Assembly: GCA_963556255.1 (NCBI GenBank)
Contig: OY744611.1
Span: forward strand, 4,319,730-4,383,729
Direction of reading: 5' to 3'
Origin: Allolobophora icterica
Lineage: Eukaryota; Annelida; Clitellata; Crassiclitellata; Lumbricidae
DNA: 64,000 nt
Part shown: positions 42,631 through 53,365 of the stretch, piece by piece
Layout of the letters: each line of letters starts with the position of its first letter
How positions within the stretch are numbered: position 1 is the stretch's first letter
The notes under the pieces: model-generated
Database searches by the model: none
What the model saw: only the letters and a program-made list of their open reading frames with translations
Told to the model about the DNA's origin: nothing
Program-made: the position numbers and the translations under genes

Positions 42631-44274
42631 TTAATTCTTACCCAAAGCTGTAGAAGTAGATTTAATGCCACAGTCTCCTTTTCTTGAAACACCGCTGCCT
42701 TTCATGGTCAATAGAAGTGGGGTGATTCGATTCATTGTCATCATCCCCAGTGGAGCCTGGTAACTGTTCAAGTTAGTCCTCATAGAATGGCCCATGTGTC
42801 GAAAAAACAGCTGTTTGACACTTTCTGGTACATCTATCTGGGCAAACAGCATGCTAACAAAGTGTCGCATTTTTGTTGCAGTGAACAGTTTGGCACGCTC
42901 AGTTGGAAGACCAACTTTACTGACGGTATCGTGGACAGCGTGCCACCCATCAGCACAATTCAGGGAATTGCCTGTAGCTGCAAAAACGTACCGGTTCTCT
43001 TAATTAACTCCGGCATTACGACGAACATCGTCGCTGTAAAATTTCTCCATAGCCTTCACTATATGTTCCAGAAATATTACTGGGACTGCATGGCCACCTT
43101 TGCCTCTTTGATAAGTAATTTTCATGCCTCGGATATGCTGCCTTTCTTCTTCTTCAACTTCATCAGCTGGTTTACGCATAATCCACTCATCATTGTACGC
43201 CTCTTCCCACTGATGCATTAACAGTCGAGCAGGTTCTGCCCCCCCCTCTGCGTCCATTGAATATTGTCACTGGTGTAACCAACAAGTCCCTCAATAAGAG
43301 GTAATCCGACGAGGACTAAAACGTGTAATTGTCGGTTAGTCTGGCAATTTCGTGATCGATGTAAGCGTGTACTCTGCTTACTTCTTCTTGATTTGGCACA
43401 TTTTGCGGTTTCCTCAAAGATTTCTCCATTATGCTTCTTTATAACTGTCTTTGCTTGTTCAAAATGAAGACCTTTCTTCATGTGGGTCATTCCAGGTCAG
43501 ATCAACACAGTGACCCTGCATCACCATCTCCGATTTTGATGAAATTTGGCAAGGCGATAGAACCCAATGAGAAACTCTCAAAACCCAAATTTTAGATTTT
43601 TTGGTCAACCGGTGTCCGAGATATGGGTCATTGAACCTCGACCAAAATGGTCCGATTTGATCCGACCGGACGAGGGTTAAACTGCTGTATCTCAGCTCCT
43701 ATTGCACCTAGAAACAAAAGTAAGATACCAAATTAAAGCTGTGTGAATGCTCTATATGGGCAAGGCATCTAGAAATAGCTATTTTGAGTAACCAAATAAA
43801 TGTGAGCAACTGTAACCTAGTAACACTGACCCAGGTCACTTTGTACTCTCATAATTTTATGTACTTTTGTCCATTGAAAGATCTCATTGTTCTAAACAAC
43901 TGGTGAAAATTTCAGAGTGGGATCTCCTATAGTTTTTTTGTTATGATTTTTGAATGGTCACCCAAGGGCGCAAATCGCACTGTATATCAAGGTAGACTAA
44001 GTTAAATGATATGGCTTTGATAGTGTGAGAATATAATTTTTAATAAAATTAACAATTCAGCTGTGAAATCAACATTCACAGTTCTCCAAGTTTCAGTACT
44101 AGCTAGATATTCTGTCTTTCCAGTGCTATTGTAGCAGCTTGCATCTCATGGGCATGCAGTGTATATGCCCTCCCGGTACTCGTCTTCAGCTGTCTTTCTG
44201 ATGCTCCAACTTTTTGGTAGCACTGTCAGCACTTGTCAGTGTGCACATCTGGAACTTTGCTTTTAGTTGGTTGA

Positions 44275-44883
44275 TCATTACTTCCTCTGTGTTGCCATGA
44301 ACTTGATTTTGGTATGGCTGGAGAATGGCACTTTTTTGCTACATCTCATGGCAAAGGCCCATGCGATGGAGTAGGTGGAACCGTCAAGCGCCTTGCTGCA
44401 CATGCCAGTCTGCAGAGGCCATATGACGACCAAATTATGACACCACATCAGTTGTTCCTCTTTGCAAAGGCAAACATTCCATCGGTGAATTTCTGTTTTG
44501 CTACCACAGAGGAATATGAGCAAGAATTAGCTTTCTTGAGCAGCAGATTTGAGTCTACACTTACAGTTGCTGGAACTCACAAACTTCACTGCATTCGTCC
44601 TATATCAACAGAGCAAGTGGAAGTGAAGAAATTCTCAATGAGTCACGAGTCCAGAGTTGCACGTGTTATACAATCAGTGGCTGTTGATGCTGTACAGTCT
44701 GTCGATACTTACCATCAAGCTGTGAAATTTGCAGGCTTGAAGGGTTACGTCACCGCCAAGTGTGATGGCCACTGGTGGCTTGGCTGTGTAATGTTGACAT
44801 TTGCAGAACAGAATGAAGTGGAAATAAACTTTCTCCATCCACATGGGCCTGCTTCGATCTTTCCATTATCCACGTCCAAGTGA
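44275..44883 (+). CDS. Residual transposon ORF, probably transposase C-terminal region
   Basis: The ATG at 44314 opens 189 codons, but similarity-type sequence seems to start upstream ('LCCHELDFG', from 44275). Core is 'EWHFFATSHGKGPCDGVGGT', rich in G, H, D and C. The end has 'GYVTAKCDGHWWLGCVM', an SH3/Tudor-like WWxG strand, and 'FLHPHGPAS'. From memory of the family, the FATSHGKG.CDGVGG block follows the SDG..QFKN catalytic region of a DDE-like transposase; that upstream part is absent here, so the copy would be nonautonomous. The family name is not known to me. Confidence 0.55.
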   Translation, partial: SLLPLCCHELDFGMAGEWHFFATSHGKGPCDGVGGTVKRLAAHASLQRPYDDQIMTPHQLFLFAKANIPSVNFCFATTEEYEQELAFLSSRFESTLTVAGTHKLHCIRPISTEQVEVKKFSMSHESRVARVIQSVAVDAVQSVDTYHQAVKFAGLKGYVTAKCDGHWWLGCVMLTFAEQNEVEINFLHPHGPASIFPLSTSK

Positions 44884-45264
44884 TCTGCTGATAATATCTT
44901 GTGCAGATGTACTGACAGCAGGACTTCAACCAACAACGAGCACTGGGAGGGCATATACACTGAGTGCCCATGAGATGCAAGCTGCTACAATAGCACTGGA
45001 AAGACAGAATATCTAGCTAGTACTGAAACTTGGAGAACTGTGAATGTTGATTTCACAGCTGAATTGTTAATTTTATTAAAAATTATATTCTCACACTATC
45101 AAAGCCATATCATTTAACTTAGTCTACCTTGATTTACAGTGCGATTTGTGCCCTTGGGTGACCATTCAAAAAATCATAACAAAAAAACTATAGGAGATCC
45201 CACTCTGAAATTTTCACCAGTTGTTTAGAACAATGAGATCTTTCAATGGACAAAAGTACATAAA

Positions 45265-45768
45265 GCGCGCCTTTCATCTCTGCAGTCTGTTCTGAATGCG
45301 GCTGCCAGGCTCATTGCCCGTTTTCCTCGCTTCTCTCACATAACTACCTTTATGACTGATGTACTTCACTGGCTTCCTGTTGCTTCCCGCATCCAATACA
45401 AGGTTCTTCTCCTGGTCTCTAGGACTCAACTGGGAAAAGCTCCTAAATACCTCTGTGACCTAATGCGCAAACCTCTATCTGCTCTGTCTTCCCGCCCTCT
45501 TCGGTCTGCTGACCGCCTTGATCTGCTTGTCCCTCGTGCAAGGACTTCGATGGCTCAGCATCGTGCGTTTGCCATCCTTGGCCCTTCCCTTTGGAATGAC
45601 CTGCCCCCCTCTCTCCGTAGCAAGATTTTGCTTGGGATCTCGCCTTCTTCTCTCCGCTGCTTAAAGACCTTTCTTTTCCCTCGAGGCTGACACGCTGGGA
45701 GCGCCTCTGAATAGTCTATGCTGTGAGAGGCGCTTTATAAATAATTATATAAGATAAGATAAGATAAG
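45265..45768 (+). pseudogene. 5'-truncated L2-like LINE inserted in the right TIR
   Basis: Frame with 'SLQSVLNAAARLIARFPRFS', 'VLHWLPVASRIQYKVLLL' and 'FAILGPSLWNDLPPSLRS' is the C-terminal region of an L2/CR1 ORF2, in frame from the truncation point to the stop near 45688. It ends GAGAGGCGCTTTATAAATAA with an AAGATAAGATAAGAT tail. The target ATAAA is duplicated (45260-45264, 45769-45773). Confidence 0.88.
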
Positions 45769-46221
45769 ATAAAATTATGAGAGTACAAAGTGACCTGGGT
45801 CAGTGTTACTAGGTTACAGTTGCTCACATTTATTTGGTTACTCAAAATAGCTATTTCTAGATGCCTTGCCCATATAGAGCATTCACACAGCTTTAATTTG
45901 GTATCTTACTTTTGTTTCTAGGTGCAATAGGAGCTGAGATACAGCAGTTTAACCCTCGTCCGGTCGGATCAAATCGGACCATTTTGGTCGAGGTTCAATG
46001 ACCCATATCTCGGACACCGGTTGATCAAAAAATCTAAAATTTTTGTTTTGGGGGTTTCTCATTGGGTTCTATCGCCTTGCCAAATTTCATCAAAATCGGA
46101 GATGGTGATGCAGATTTTAATTCAAAACTGTGTTGATTTGACCCAGAATGCCCCATGTCTGAAGCAGATAATGAAGTCATCCACTCTCTGTACCTCTTCC
46201 CTTTGACCTTTATGCAGAAAC

Positions 46222-46985
46222 CTATCAAAAACAAAGATGCTATATGTTTTATCTGTTTTACAAGTTTTTCTTGAAAATGTAATTGAATTTTATTACACAA
46301 GAAAGTGAAAAATAATGACAGTTTTTGATGGAATAGTTAACCCAAATCATATGTACATTTTAGTTTAAATGACTTTAGTAAAGTTTGGGGTCGATTGATC
46401 AAATTAAAAATCATGGGCACTTTACATGTTTTTAAAATTCAGAAGCAAACGGTGGCACATATGGAGAAATATTTATGAAAGACTAATAGTGCTAAAAGTG
46501 CAAAATAAACGTTGCAGCAAAATTAAATCTCTATCAAGTGAAAGGCTTAAGTAATATATTTAAGTTTCATGTTGCTACTAGTGATGCAATTTTTAAATTT
46601 TAACTTATCTCACAGCATCAATCAGTTGGAGTTCTTATCAGGTACCTAGATTTAGCTTTTGTAAATATCCATAGATTTAGCTTTTTTTCTTACTATTTCT
46701 TCTTGTACATGAATTCGGTTTGCCATTCTTCTATAATAAACGATATACTACTACTACAAAAGCCGTGGCTCGCTGAAATCCCCACTAACAGATCAATGGC
46801 TGATCAGAAGCTGCACCTTCTAGCCGAAAAACCAATATTTAAGAAGTTGTTTAAAGCAGAAATAAATATAAATTGCAAAAAATAAGTTGACTCTAGAGAA
46901 CAACAGTCAAATGAAACACATTGTTTTTGCTTATTTTCGTAGCTACTTTCAAAGCTAGTGTAAAATATAAAGCCAAAAAGTACAC
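46222..46985. other. Probable intron of the recombinase-like pseudogene
   Basis: Begins (minus strand) from a TTTTGATAG acceptor at 46222. No other frame or repeat is supported. Confidence 0.35.
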
Positions 46986-46989
46986 TCAC

Positions 46990-47585
46990 ATGGCTTTTAC
47001 TGCATCAGCAGTAGAGCTGTACCGATGCATCGGGAGCATTCGTAATCAGGCCGATTATTAGAGGAATCGGCATAATCGGTATCGGCGAAAAAGTATCGGC
47101 GCCGATGCAAATTATTTCACAGTTGACGTTTTTTGCACAATAATCGTTACAAATAGAAAAATGAACACAAAGTATCTATATCTTGTTTCTTATTATTGAT
47201 TAATATTTAGCATTGCACTACTTAGCAGACACCGTAGAAACCAAGGATCTATTATACACAGGACTGGAAACTCCTTAATAGCCCTTATACAACGTCATGT
47301 GCGTAGTTTTTGGGCGATGATAAAATAATCGGCTTCATACGCGGTATCGGCTATTACAACAATCGGCTATACGCGGTATCGGAATAATCGGCAAAAAGCC
47401 TTATTGGAACAGCTCTAATCAGCAGTCTTGAGTAAAAGCCAGAAAAGACATTCTTTAAGACCAGCCTTATAGATTCTGTATTATCACCTTCTGTTGTATA
47501 AGCAATTAATGCTCATTCCAGAATGTCCATATTCAGAACGCTTAACATGTCTGACACCTCTGTTATAGTCTGCTGCATATCTGCA
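46990..47585 (-). pseudogene. Possible upstream exon of the recombinase-like gene, cut by a MITE
   Basis: On the complement, a TTTTGTGCAG acceptor near 47585 is followed by short open blocks in different frames. The last, 'KAGLKECLFWLLLKTADAVKA', is completed only if the hAT MITE at 47012-47417 and one TSD are removed, and ends at GCCAT/GTGAGT. Frames are broken, so this is weak evidence for a decayed exon. Confidence 0.3.
47012..47417. mobile_element. hAT-type MITE, TSD ATCAGCAG
   Basis: TAGAGCTGTACC at the left mirrors GGAACAGCTCTA at the right. ATCAGCAG is exact on both sides (47004-47011, 47418-47425). The interior has many 'ATCGGC' and 'GGTATCGG' repeats. Confidence 0.88.
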
Positions 47586-47694
47586 CAAAACAATGCAAAC
47601 TATGCACATTAACATGAGTACTGGATTACTCCAGACATCAATTTAAATAACTCAAATTAGTGAATACTATTGCTCCAAATAATAACTGCAAAAC

Positions 47695-47948
47695 TCGAAT
47701 CCCCGAAAACGCAGAAAATACACTAAAGCCCGATTTCCCGAAAACAGCTTATAGAAAGTGCCGAACTCCAGAAAACTATTCAAAGTTCAATTGTAAACTC
47801 TTATACATGACATAGACCTAGCGTGGCCTTGATGTACCTCGATATAATGCCTATTCACATGTTTATTTGTAATTTTAGTCTAAAATCGATTTCGGGGATC
47901 CGGCCGAAATTCGTTTCGGGGATTCGGGTTTCGGGGATTCGGGCCGAA
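47695..47948. repeat. Inverted-repeat element with CGAATCCCCGAAA motifs
   Basis: Left end 'CGAATCCCCGAAAACG' and right end 'TTTCGGGGATTCGGG' are inverted; the motif is repeated two or three times at each end. Confidence 0.55.
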
Positions 47949-47954
47949 CCCTTC

Positions 47955-48115
47955 CTCCTGTGCTCAGGGCCAAACTAATGACTGGCTTTTCCTCATCGGT
48001 GTCGCGTTCCCTAAAGACATTTCTGTTTCCCCCGGGCTTCTGTGCTGAGAGCGCCTCTGAATAGTTATTCTGCGAGAGGCGCTTTATAAATTTCTACATA
48101 CAATACAATACAATA
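47955..48115 (+). repeat. L2-like LINE 3' end
   Basis: 'GCGTTCCCTAAAGACATTTC' corresponds to the final codons, then AGAGCGCCTCTGAATAG and GCGAGAGGCGCTTTATAAAT fold into a perfect stem, followed by an ACAATACAATACAAT tail. Confidence 0.7.
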
Positions 48116-48333
48116 TATGTAACTAAACAATAACTAAATTCCACATTTATTCAAAAACTTCACCCAAAACTTTGACCCCACGAGTTGATGACGTAATCAA
48201 AGTTTGCGTTGATTTGTGACCAATAAAAAGGCCTTACTCAAAGAGATTACAGATGGATTTATAGAGAAAGAGCTGCCATGTTTGGTTTGGGCTTTCTGCC
48301 TTAGCTTCATAGAAAGTTGCGCATCCTCATGAT

Positions 48334-48551
48334 AATAATATTATAATATTCATTCTTTAATTAAGCACCTGCGAACGCACTGCGCTGTACATGTACATGT
48401 TATGCGATAAATCTTAACTACTAACAGAACAGACAGCCTACAATACACGGCGCAAATTGCAGCCTACAAAGCATGTCCGCCTATGAGACTCGATCTCTGT
48501 ACCTCTCGCACTCTACGCCAGATGTTATCCAATGCGCTATCGGGCCCCCAT
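48334..48551 (-). repeat. Complete tRNA-derived SINE
   Basis: The complement starts CCCGATAGCGCATTGGATAA (A box TAGCGCATTGG), then CAGAGATCGAGTCTC (B-box position), and ends GCGCAGTGCGTTCGCAGGTG, TTAATTAAAGAATGAATATT and ATT repeats. This copy links the tRNA head with the tail fragments at 1980, 5486, 9305, 17050 and 58440. Confidence 0.78.
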
Positions 48552-48559
48552 GTCCGCCT

Positions 48560-48960
48560 ACTTAGCAAAACAAAATCGATATAGGATGTACGTATAGGTC
48601 TTAATCGGTTTCAGATCAAGACCCAGGGTTGGGCAGGCAGTCAAGCGGCTAAGGTCGATGTTGTATAGAATTGAAGCAGCGAGTGAGGTAAGGAAAGAGG
48701 ATCATGGATAGTCTTGAAATTACCCGCGCTTCTCTTGTAAACCTTCAGAATTTGACTATAGGCCTAAAGATTCCTGCTACACAATATCTGTTGCCAAGAA
48801 TATCGTGGATGTAGGCTAATCTTATCGGGCAATATATATACTTCGAATATGTAAACGTTGCATAATCGGATATCAATTAACTCGATCGCCATTCCTCAAA
48901 TAGTTGACCACATCGATATCTATATCGATGGTTGACCATCTTAAAACGAGCGTCAGAATT
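48560..48960. other. No gene seen
   Basis: No frame or element recognised. Confidence 0.35.
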
Positions 48961-48964
48961 AAAC

Positions 48965-49029
<65 letters not shown>
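48965..49029. repeat. (ATC)n microsatellite, about 20 units
   Basis: Uninterrupted CAT/ATC triplets; poly-H, poly-S or poly-D frames across it are by-products. Confidence 0.95.
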
Positions 49030-49384
49030 GTTTCTGACGCCAGCCATTTGGCCGCGATGGGTACGAATAAATCATCTCCATTGTCCTCGGTCATTTATCA
49101 AGTCTATTGCCCCCTTGGTGTTAATCCAAGTGATGTAATGTCCTGATGCCGGTCCGTTTTGGCCATTTCCAGATCCAACGACAGTAACATTATATCAACT
49201 GTCTATGTTGTAATATGTGAGCGTTTGACTTGAATTATTAAAAGGTCACATACTTACTTACTTACTACTTACTTGCTTTCTTACTTATTAAGGATAGTAT
49301 AATTTGTGAAAGAGCAGTGTTTTCAGTTTGGATGAAAGACCTCTGAGATGCAAGCAGTGCATTTACCACGTCAATTGAGACCGT

Positions 49385-50330
49385 TATCGTAATCGAAGAA
49401 TCCAAACTTCTAGAGCGCCACCCGAAAGCCAAGCGCAGGGCACCAGCATAATAATATTGACGAGTGTTGTGTCAAGCAGAAAGTTTTCAAAAGGGTAGTC
49501 AGAAGGAGGTCTGCGTGCGGTCTCCAGGTGGTCCAGGTCAATAATTAGGCGGGTATCGCTTAGGTCAAGAATTGGAAGGCGACAAATCAGATGAGTTATG
49601 GTAGCCGTAGCACATATAGGCCTATACAAATTCTTGAAAAGGCGAGACTTTAGTTTTGAGCATGGTTTTGAGTGAGAAGCCTTTGGTTATAGATAGAGCT
49701 CGGTTGGAGAACTTCAGTTGACTATACAGTCACCGGGGGTCGAGAACATGGGCCGGATGGTCTCCTCACAAATGCGCATGAAGCAAGAGTGCTAGGGAGC
49801 GCTAGAGGTTGGAGATGTGGTTAGAGAAGGAGATTATGTGGATCAAAAGTAATGCCAGGATTGCGGACAGAGGAATCGGAAGTGAAGGTACGAGATGAAG
49901 TCGATAGGTGTATGGAATGGTCAGTGTTTTCTTGATTTGATAGGTAAAGGCTGTGAATTCTCTTTTGGAAGGGTTAAGACAGAGGAGGTTATCATACAGT
50001 TAATTGACATCCATTGAGAGATTTGGTTAACCACGTTGAGTAATCGTGTGATGGAGGTTGGAAAATGCTTAGGGAGAAGGACATGTGTAAGTTGATGGAT
50101 GTCGTCTGCGTAGAGGTGTTGCTCAACAGAAGAGCATTCCATGAGATGGCTTAATGGTGTGGTATACAGGATGAAAAGGAGTGGAACCAGGTTAGCCTTG
50201 AGGAACAACACAGAGGAAAGGTATAGATTGCAAGCAGTGTCCTGGAGCTTTAACAAAGAAGGATCGGAAAAACAAGTAAAATATGAATAAACTTTACGCT
50301 GCTTGTTGTAATATTTGACCACGCTTGGGT
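49385..50330 (-). pseudogene. L2/CR1-like LINE reverse transcriptase, decayed
   Basis: The complement has 'VPLLFILYTTPLSHLME' and 'EQHLYADDIHQL', the QG/LGPLLF and YADD catalytic strands of CR1/L2 elements (the first is degraded), then 'NPGITFD', and ends near a GGTGGCGCTCTAGAAG 3' motif. Multiple stops; open at 49921-50322 only. Confidence 0.8.
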
Positions 50331-50334
50331 TGCA

Positions 50335-50932
<598 letters not shown>

Positions 50933-50934
50933 GT

Positions 50935-51685
50935 CTATATTGAAAATGTTCTTTTTGCATTCGATAGGTGGCAGAATGGTTTTAAAACGCTCATAAGTTG
51001 AAATTCTGCTATTTGTTAACGGAGTCCTAATTCACACTTTATAATCCTCTCGATCTGTATGGTCTTCTGTCGCTGTGTTTCTCTGTCTCTATCTGTTTCT
51101 GTGGCGTCATGGTGGAAAATTTTTGTTGGGATATTTCTAAATTTTGAAATTTCTTACTCTGGTGTGCTCTAGTGGCTTCCCATAGGCCTACAACAGTGCA
51201 CTTGTTTTAAGATTTCGGTGTGGGTGTGGAGGTGTACCAGCTGCGACATGCACCTTTCTACCTCGACCAGCTTTCTCGGGCACTTAACTTTTTATCCCTT
51301 AACTTTCGGCTAACAGAACTCGTCCAGTGCTTTGACTGATCACGTGATGCACACCAGCGGCCAAAACCAAACTCATAAACATTATATTATAGCACCGATA
51401 AAATTCTAACTAGGCTAAACTCCGCCATAAATAACTAGCTTCACTCCTACCTATTATATTTAGACAAAATTGAATTACTAAGACGTTTGATAAATCTAGC
51501 ATTGCATGTAGGCCACTTTGCTACATTGGTGCACAACAGCAAACTGGCATTCACCTTACCAATAAGCCCTACCGAAATCCTAATGCAGGTGTATTTAGAA
51601 ATACCCCAGCAACTGGCAGCAAGACTTTTGCACCTGGACGCCACAGAAACATGACAGCAAACGCAAATGGAGACTCTTACACTCG
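50935..51685. other. No gene seen
   Basis: No supported frame; ordinary AT-rich sequence. Confidence 0.35.
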
Positions 51686-51691
51686 CGCGCG

Positions 51692-51725
<34 letters not shown>

Positions 51726-51727
51726 CA

Positions 51728-51766
<39 letters not shown>

Positions 51767-51817
51767 ACACACACACACACACACACTCTCACACACACAC
51801 ACACACACACACACACT

Positions 51818-51872
<55 letters not shown>
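51692..51872. repeat. (CA)n microsatellite, about 180 bp
   Basis: ACAC with a few CTC interruptions. Long frames on both strands are repeat translations. Confidence 0.96.
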
Positions 51873-51874
<2 letters not shown>

Positions 51875-51879
51875 TAACA

Positions 51880-52480
51880 AATAGGCCGTCGGAGCATTTG
51901 CCTCAATATAACTCAGATGAACATCCTCTGCTTCTATAGTTATAACATTTGAACAATCAAGACAATCAATTTGTAAATCGACGCGTCCTTGGCAGCAATG
52001 TTTTTTACCTGAATAAACCCATATGCATGCATAGGCCCTACATACATACGTAGGCCCTACCAGTATGAGAATTGTAGAAAAAAGACTGGGGGGGGGGTTA
52101 GACCTTGATTCATGTGGAGTTTGGGTGTGCAATGAAGGCTTTACTATGGGGTCCTAAGAAAGACTAGGGGGGTTGAACCCCCCAACCCCCCAACAATTCT
52201 CACCCTGGGCCCTACATACATACATACATAAATACATACATAAAACGCGCTTTTAGTAACAACATTTGGAGCATGAAAAGAGTATGAGAATAAGATGCTT
52301 TCATTTCATTCTGGATTCAACTACCTAGGCCTATAGGCCTAGGCATGAATTTTTGCATTCAGTTAGCTGGCCTCGATGGGAAAGATTTGGTGTTGTAAAG
52401 TTGCCTTGTGACACAGATCGTCAATCTAGGCCCTTTATACGCTGTTTATACGTCTTGTTAGGACGGCGCTATATAAATGC
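51880..52480. other. No gene seen; G-run pair and CATA patches
   Basis: A run of nine G at about 52090 and 'ccccccaaccccccaac' at about 52180 bracket a 100-bp segment. Short CATA runs near 52040 and 52210. A 'gacggcgctatataaatg' LINE-tail motif at about 52463. Confidence 0.4.
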
Positions 52481-52487
52481 CAAGGTA

Positions 52488-52491
<4 letters not shown>

Positions 52492-52567
<76 letters not shown>
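52492..52567. repeat. (TA)n microsatellite
   Basis: About 75 bp of pure TA directly after a LINE-tail motif. Confidence 0.96.
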
Positions 52568-52576
<9 letters not shown>

Positions 52577-52795
52577 ATAGATACATACATAGCTGAATGT
52601 ACACTATCACACATGCATACATACATACATGCATGCATACACATACACAGACATACATACATGCATGCATACATACATACATACATACATACATACATCC
52701 ATACATACATACATACATACATACATACATACATACATACATACATACATACATACATACATACATACATAGTTACATACATACATGCATACATG
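52568..52795. repeat. (CATA)n microsatellite
   Basis: About 220 bp of CATA with occasional CATG/CATC units. Confidence 0.95.
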
Positions 52796-53194
52796 AATAC
52801 TTCTACAGAAATAGGCTATGCTTACAGCATACGTTCATTCTACCGTGCATACATAAATATGTGTGCATAAAGGTACACACACACAAATACATACATTCAT
52901 GCATACATTCACACAAATATGTATGCATATAATTTATATCCACCTACCTACCGGTCCATGGGCGCCCGCAGGATTTTTTGCAGGGGAGGTCAGTCACGGC
53001 CGGGAGCACAATGGCGATCTTGTTTGACAGGCGGGGGACACTTTTGAACTGATCTGGTCAATAAAGAGTTTTGAACTGATCTGCTCAAAAAGAGGTCAAA
53101 ATTTCTTTTTCGTGTGATGACCTTTTTTGGTGTTTCTTCTAAATTTGGGGATCGGATGTATGGTGTGTCGGATGTATGGTGTGCCTCCTATCTT

Positions 53195-53365
53195 CGTCAG
53201 TTATTCACAGTCCAACTACGCCGCTCAACCCGCTCCTCATCCGCCCTAACACTTCGCCCTTCCGTCACCTCATCGCTAAAATTTGCAAATCGCTTTATAG
53301 TCATAGCTGTTCTGCTTCTCTTGAATAAACTCTCACCGGGATTACGACAAATATCAGATCATTCC
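53195..53365 (+). pseudogene. L2-like LINE C-terminal fragment
   Basis: 'STRSSSALTLRPSVTSSLKF' and 'LLLNKLSPGLRQIS' resemble the end of L2/CR1 ORF2 (usual W replaced). Only this fragment is recognisable. Confidence 0.5.

Larger units (their letters stand above)
43484..46154. mobile_element. DNA transposon with ~690-bp TIRs, TSD ATGT
   Basis: The left arm 43484-~44176 and right arm ~44946-46154 are inverted copies, starting GGGTCATTCC / GGGGCATTCT and sharing 'CATCACCATCTCCGATTTTG', 'ATGGGTCATTGAACCTCGAC' and 'TTGTAGCAGCTTGCATCTCA'. ATGT flanks both ends (43480-43483, 46155-46158). The right arm is lengthened by a LINE insertion. Unique centre about 770 bp with one ORF. TIRs are very similar, implying moderate age at most. 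Confidence 0.88.
42631..46221 (-). pseudogene. Tyrosine-recombinase-like gene, split by a transposon
   Basis: Read on the minus strand, 46221-46155 encodes 'KGKRYREWMTSLSASDM' and the same frame resumes at 43483 with 'KKGLHFEQAKTVIKKHNGEI'; the transposon sits exactly between. Further on come 'HAYIDHEIARLTDNYTF', 'IFNGRRGG', 'EPARLLMHQWEEAYNDEWI', 'NRYVFAATGNS', 'ATKMRHFVSML' and 'FFRHMGHSMRTNLNSYQAPL'. The last carries the GH...Y arrangement of tyrosine recombinases, and RRGGEPARL with the following W marks a family common in invertebrate genomes. Damage: a frame change near 43385, an 8-G run at about 43240 shifting frame, stops near 43320 and 43000, and the insertion. Family function is not established; Crypton or DIRS-type origin is possible. 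Confidence 0.65.

Noticed and set aside
44745..44980. Minus-strand frames opposite the FATSHGKG ORF
   Set aside because: Antisense shadows of the forward ORF and TIR.
48873..49146. Poly-Asp, poly-Ser and poly-His frames
   Set aside because: Three readings of one (ATC)n tract; no flanking domain.
51595..51939. Cys/Val- and His/Thr-rich frames
   Set aside because: Translations of the (CA)n microsatellite.
52435..52932. Tyr/Ile- and Met/Cys-rich frames near 52.5 kb
   Set aside because: Translations of (TA)n and (CATA)n repeats.
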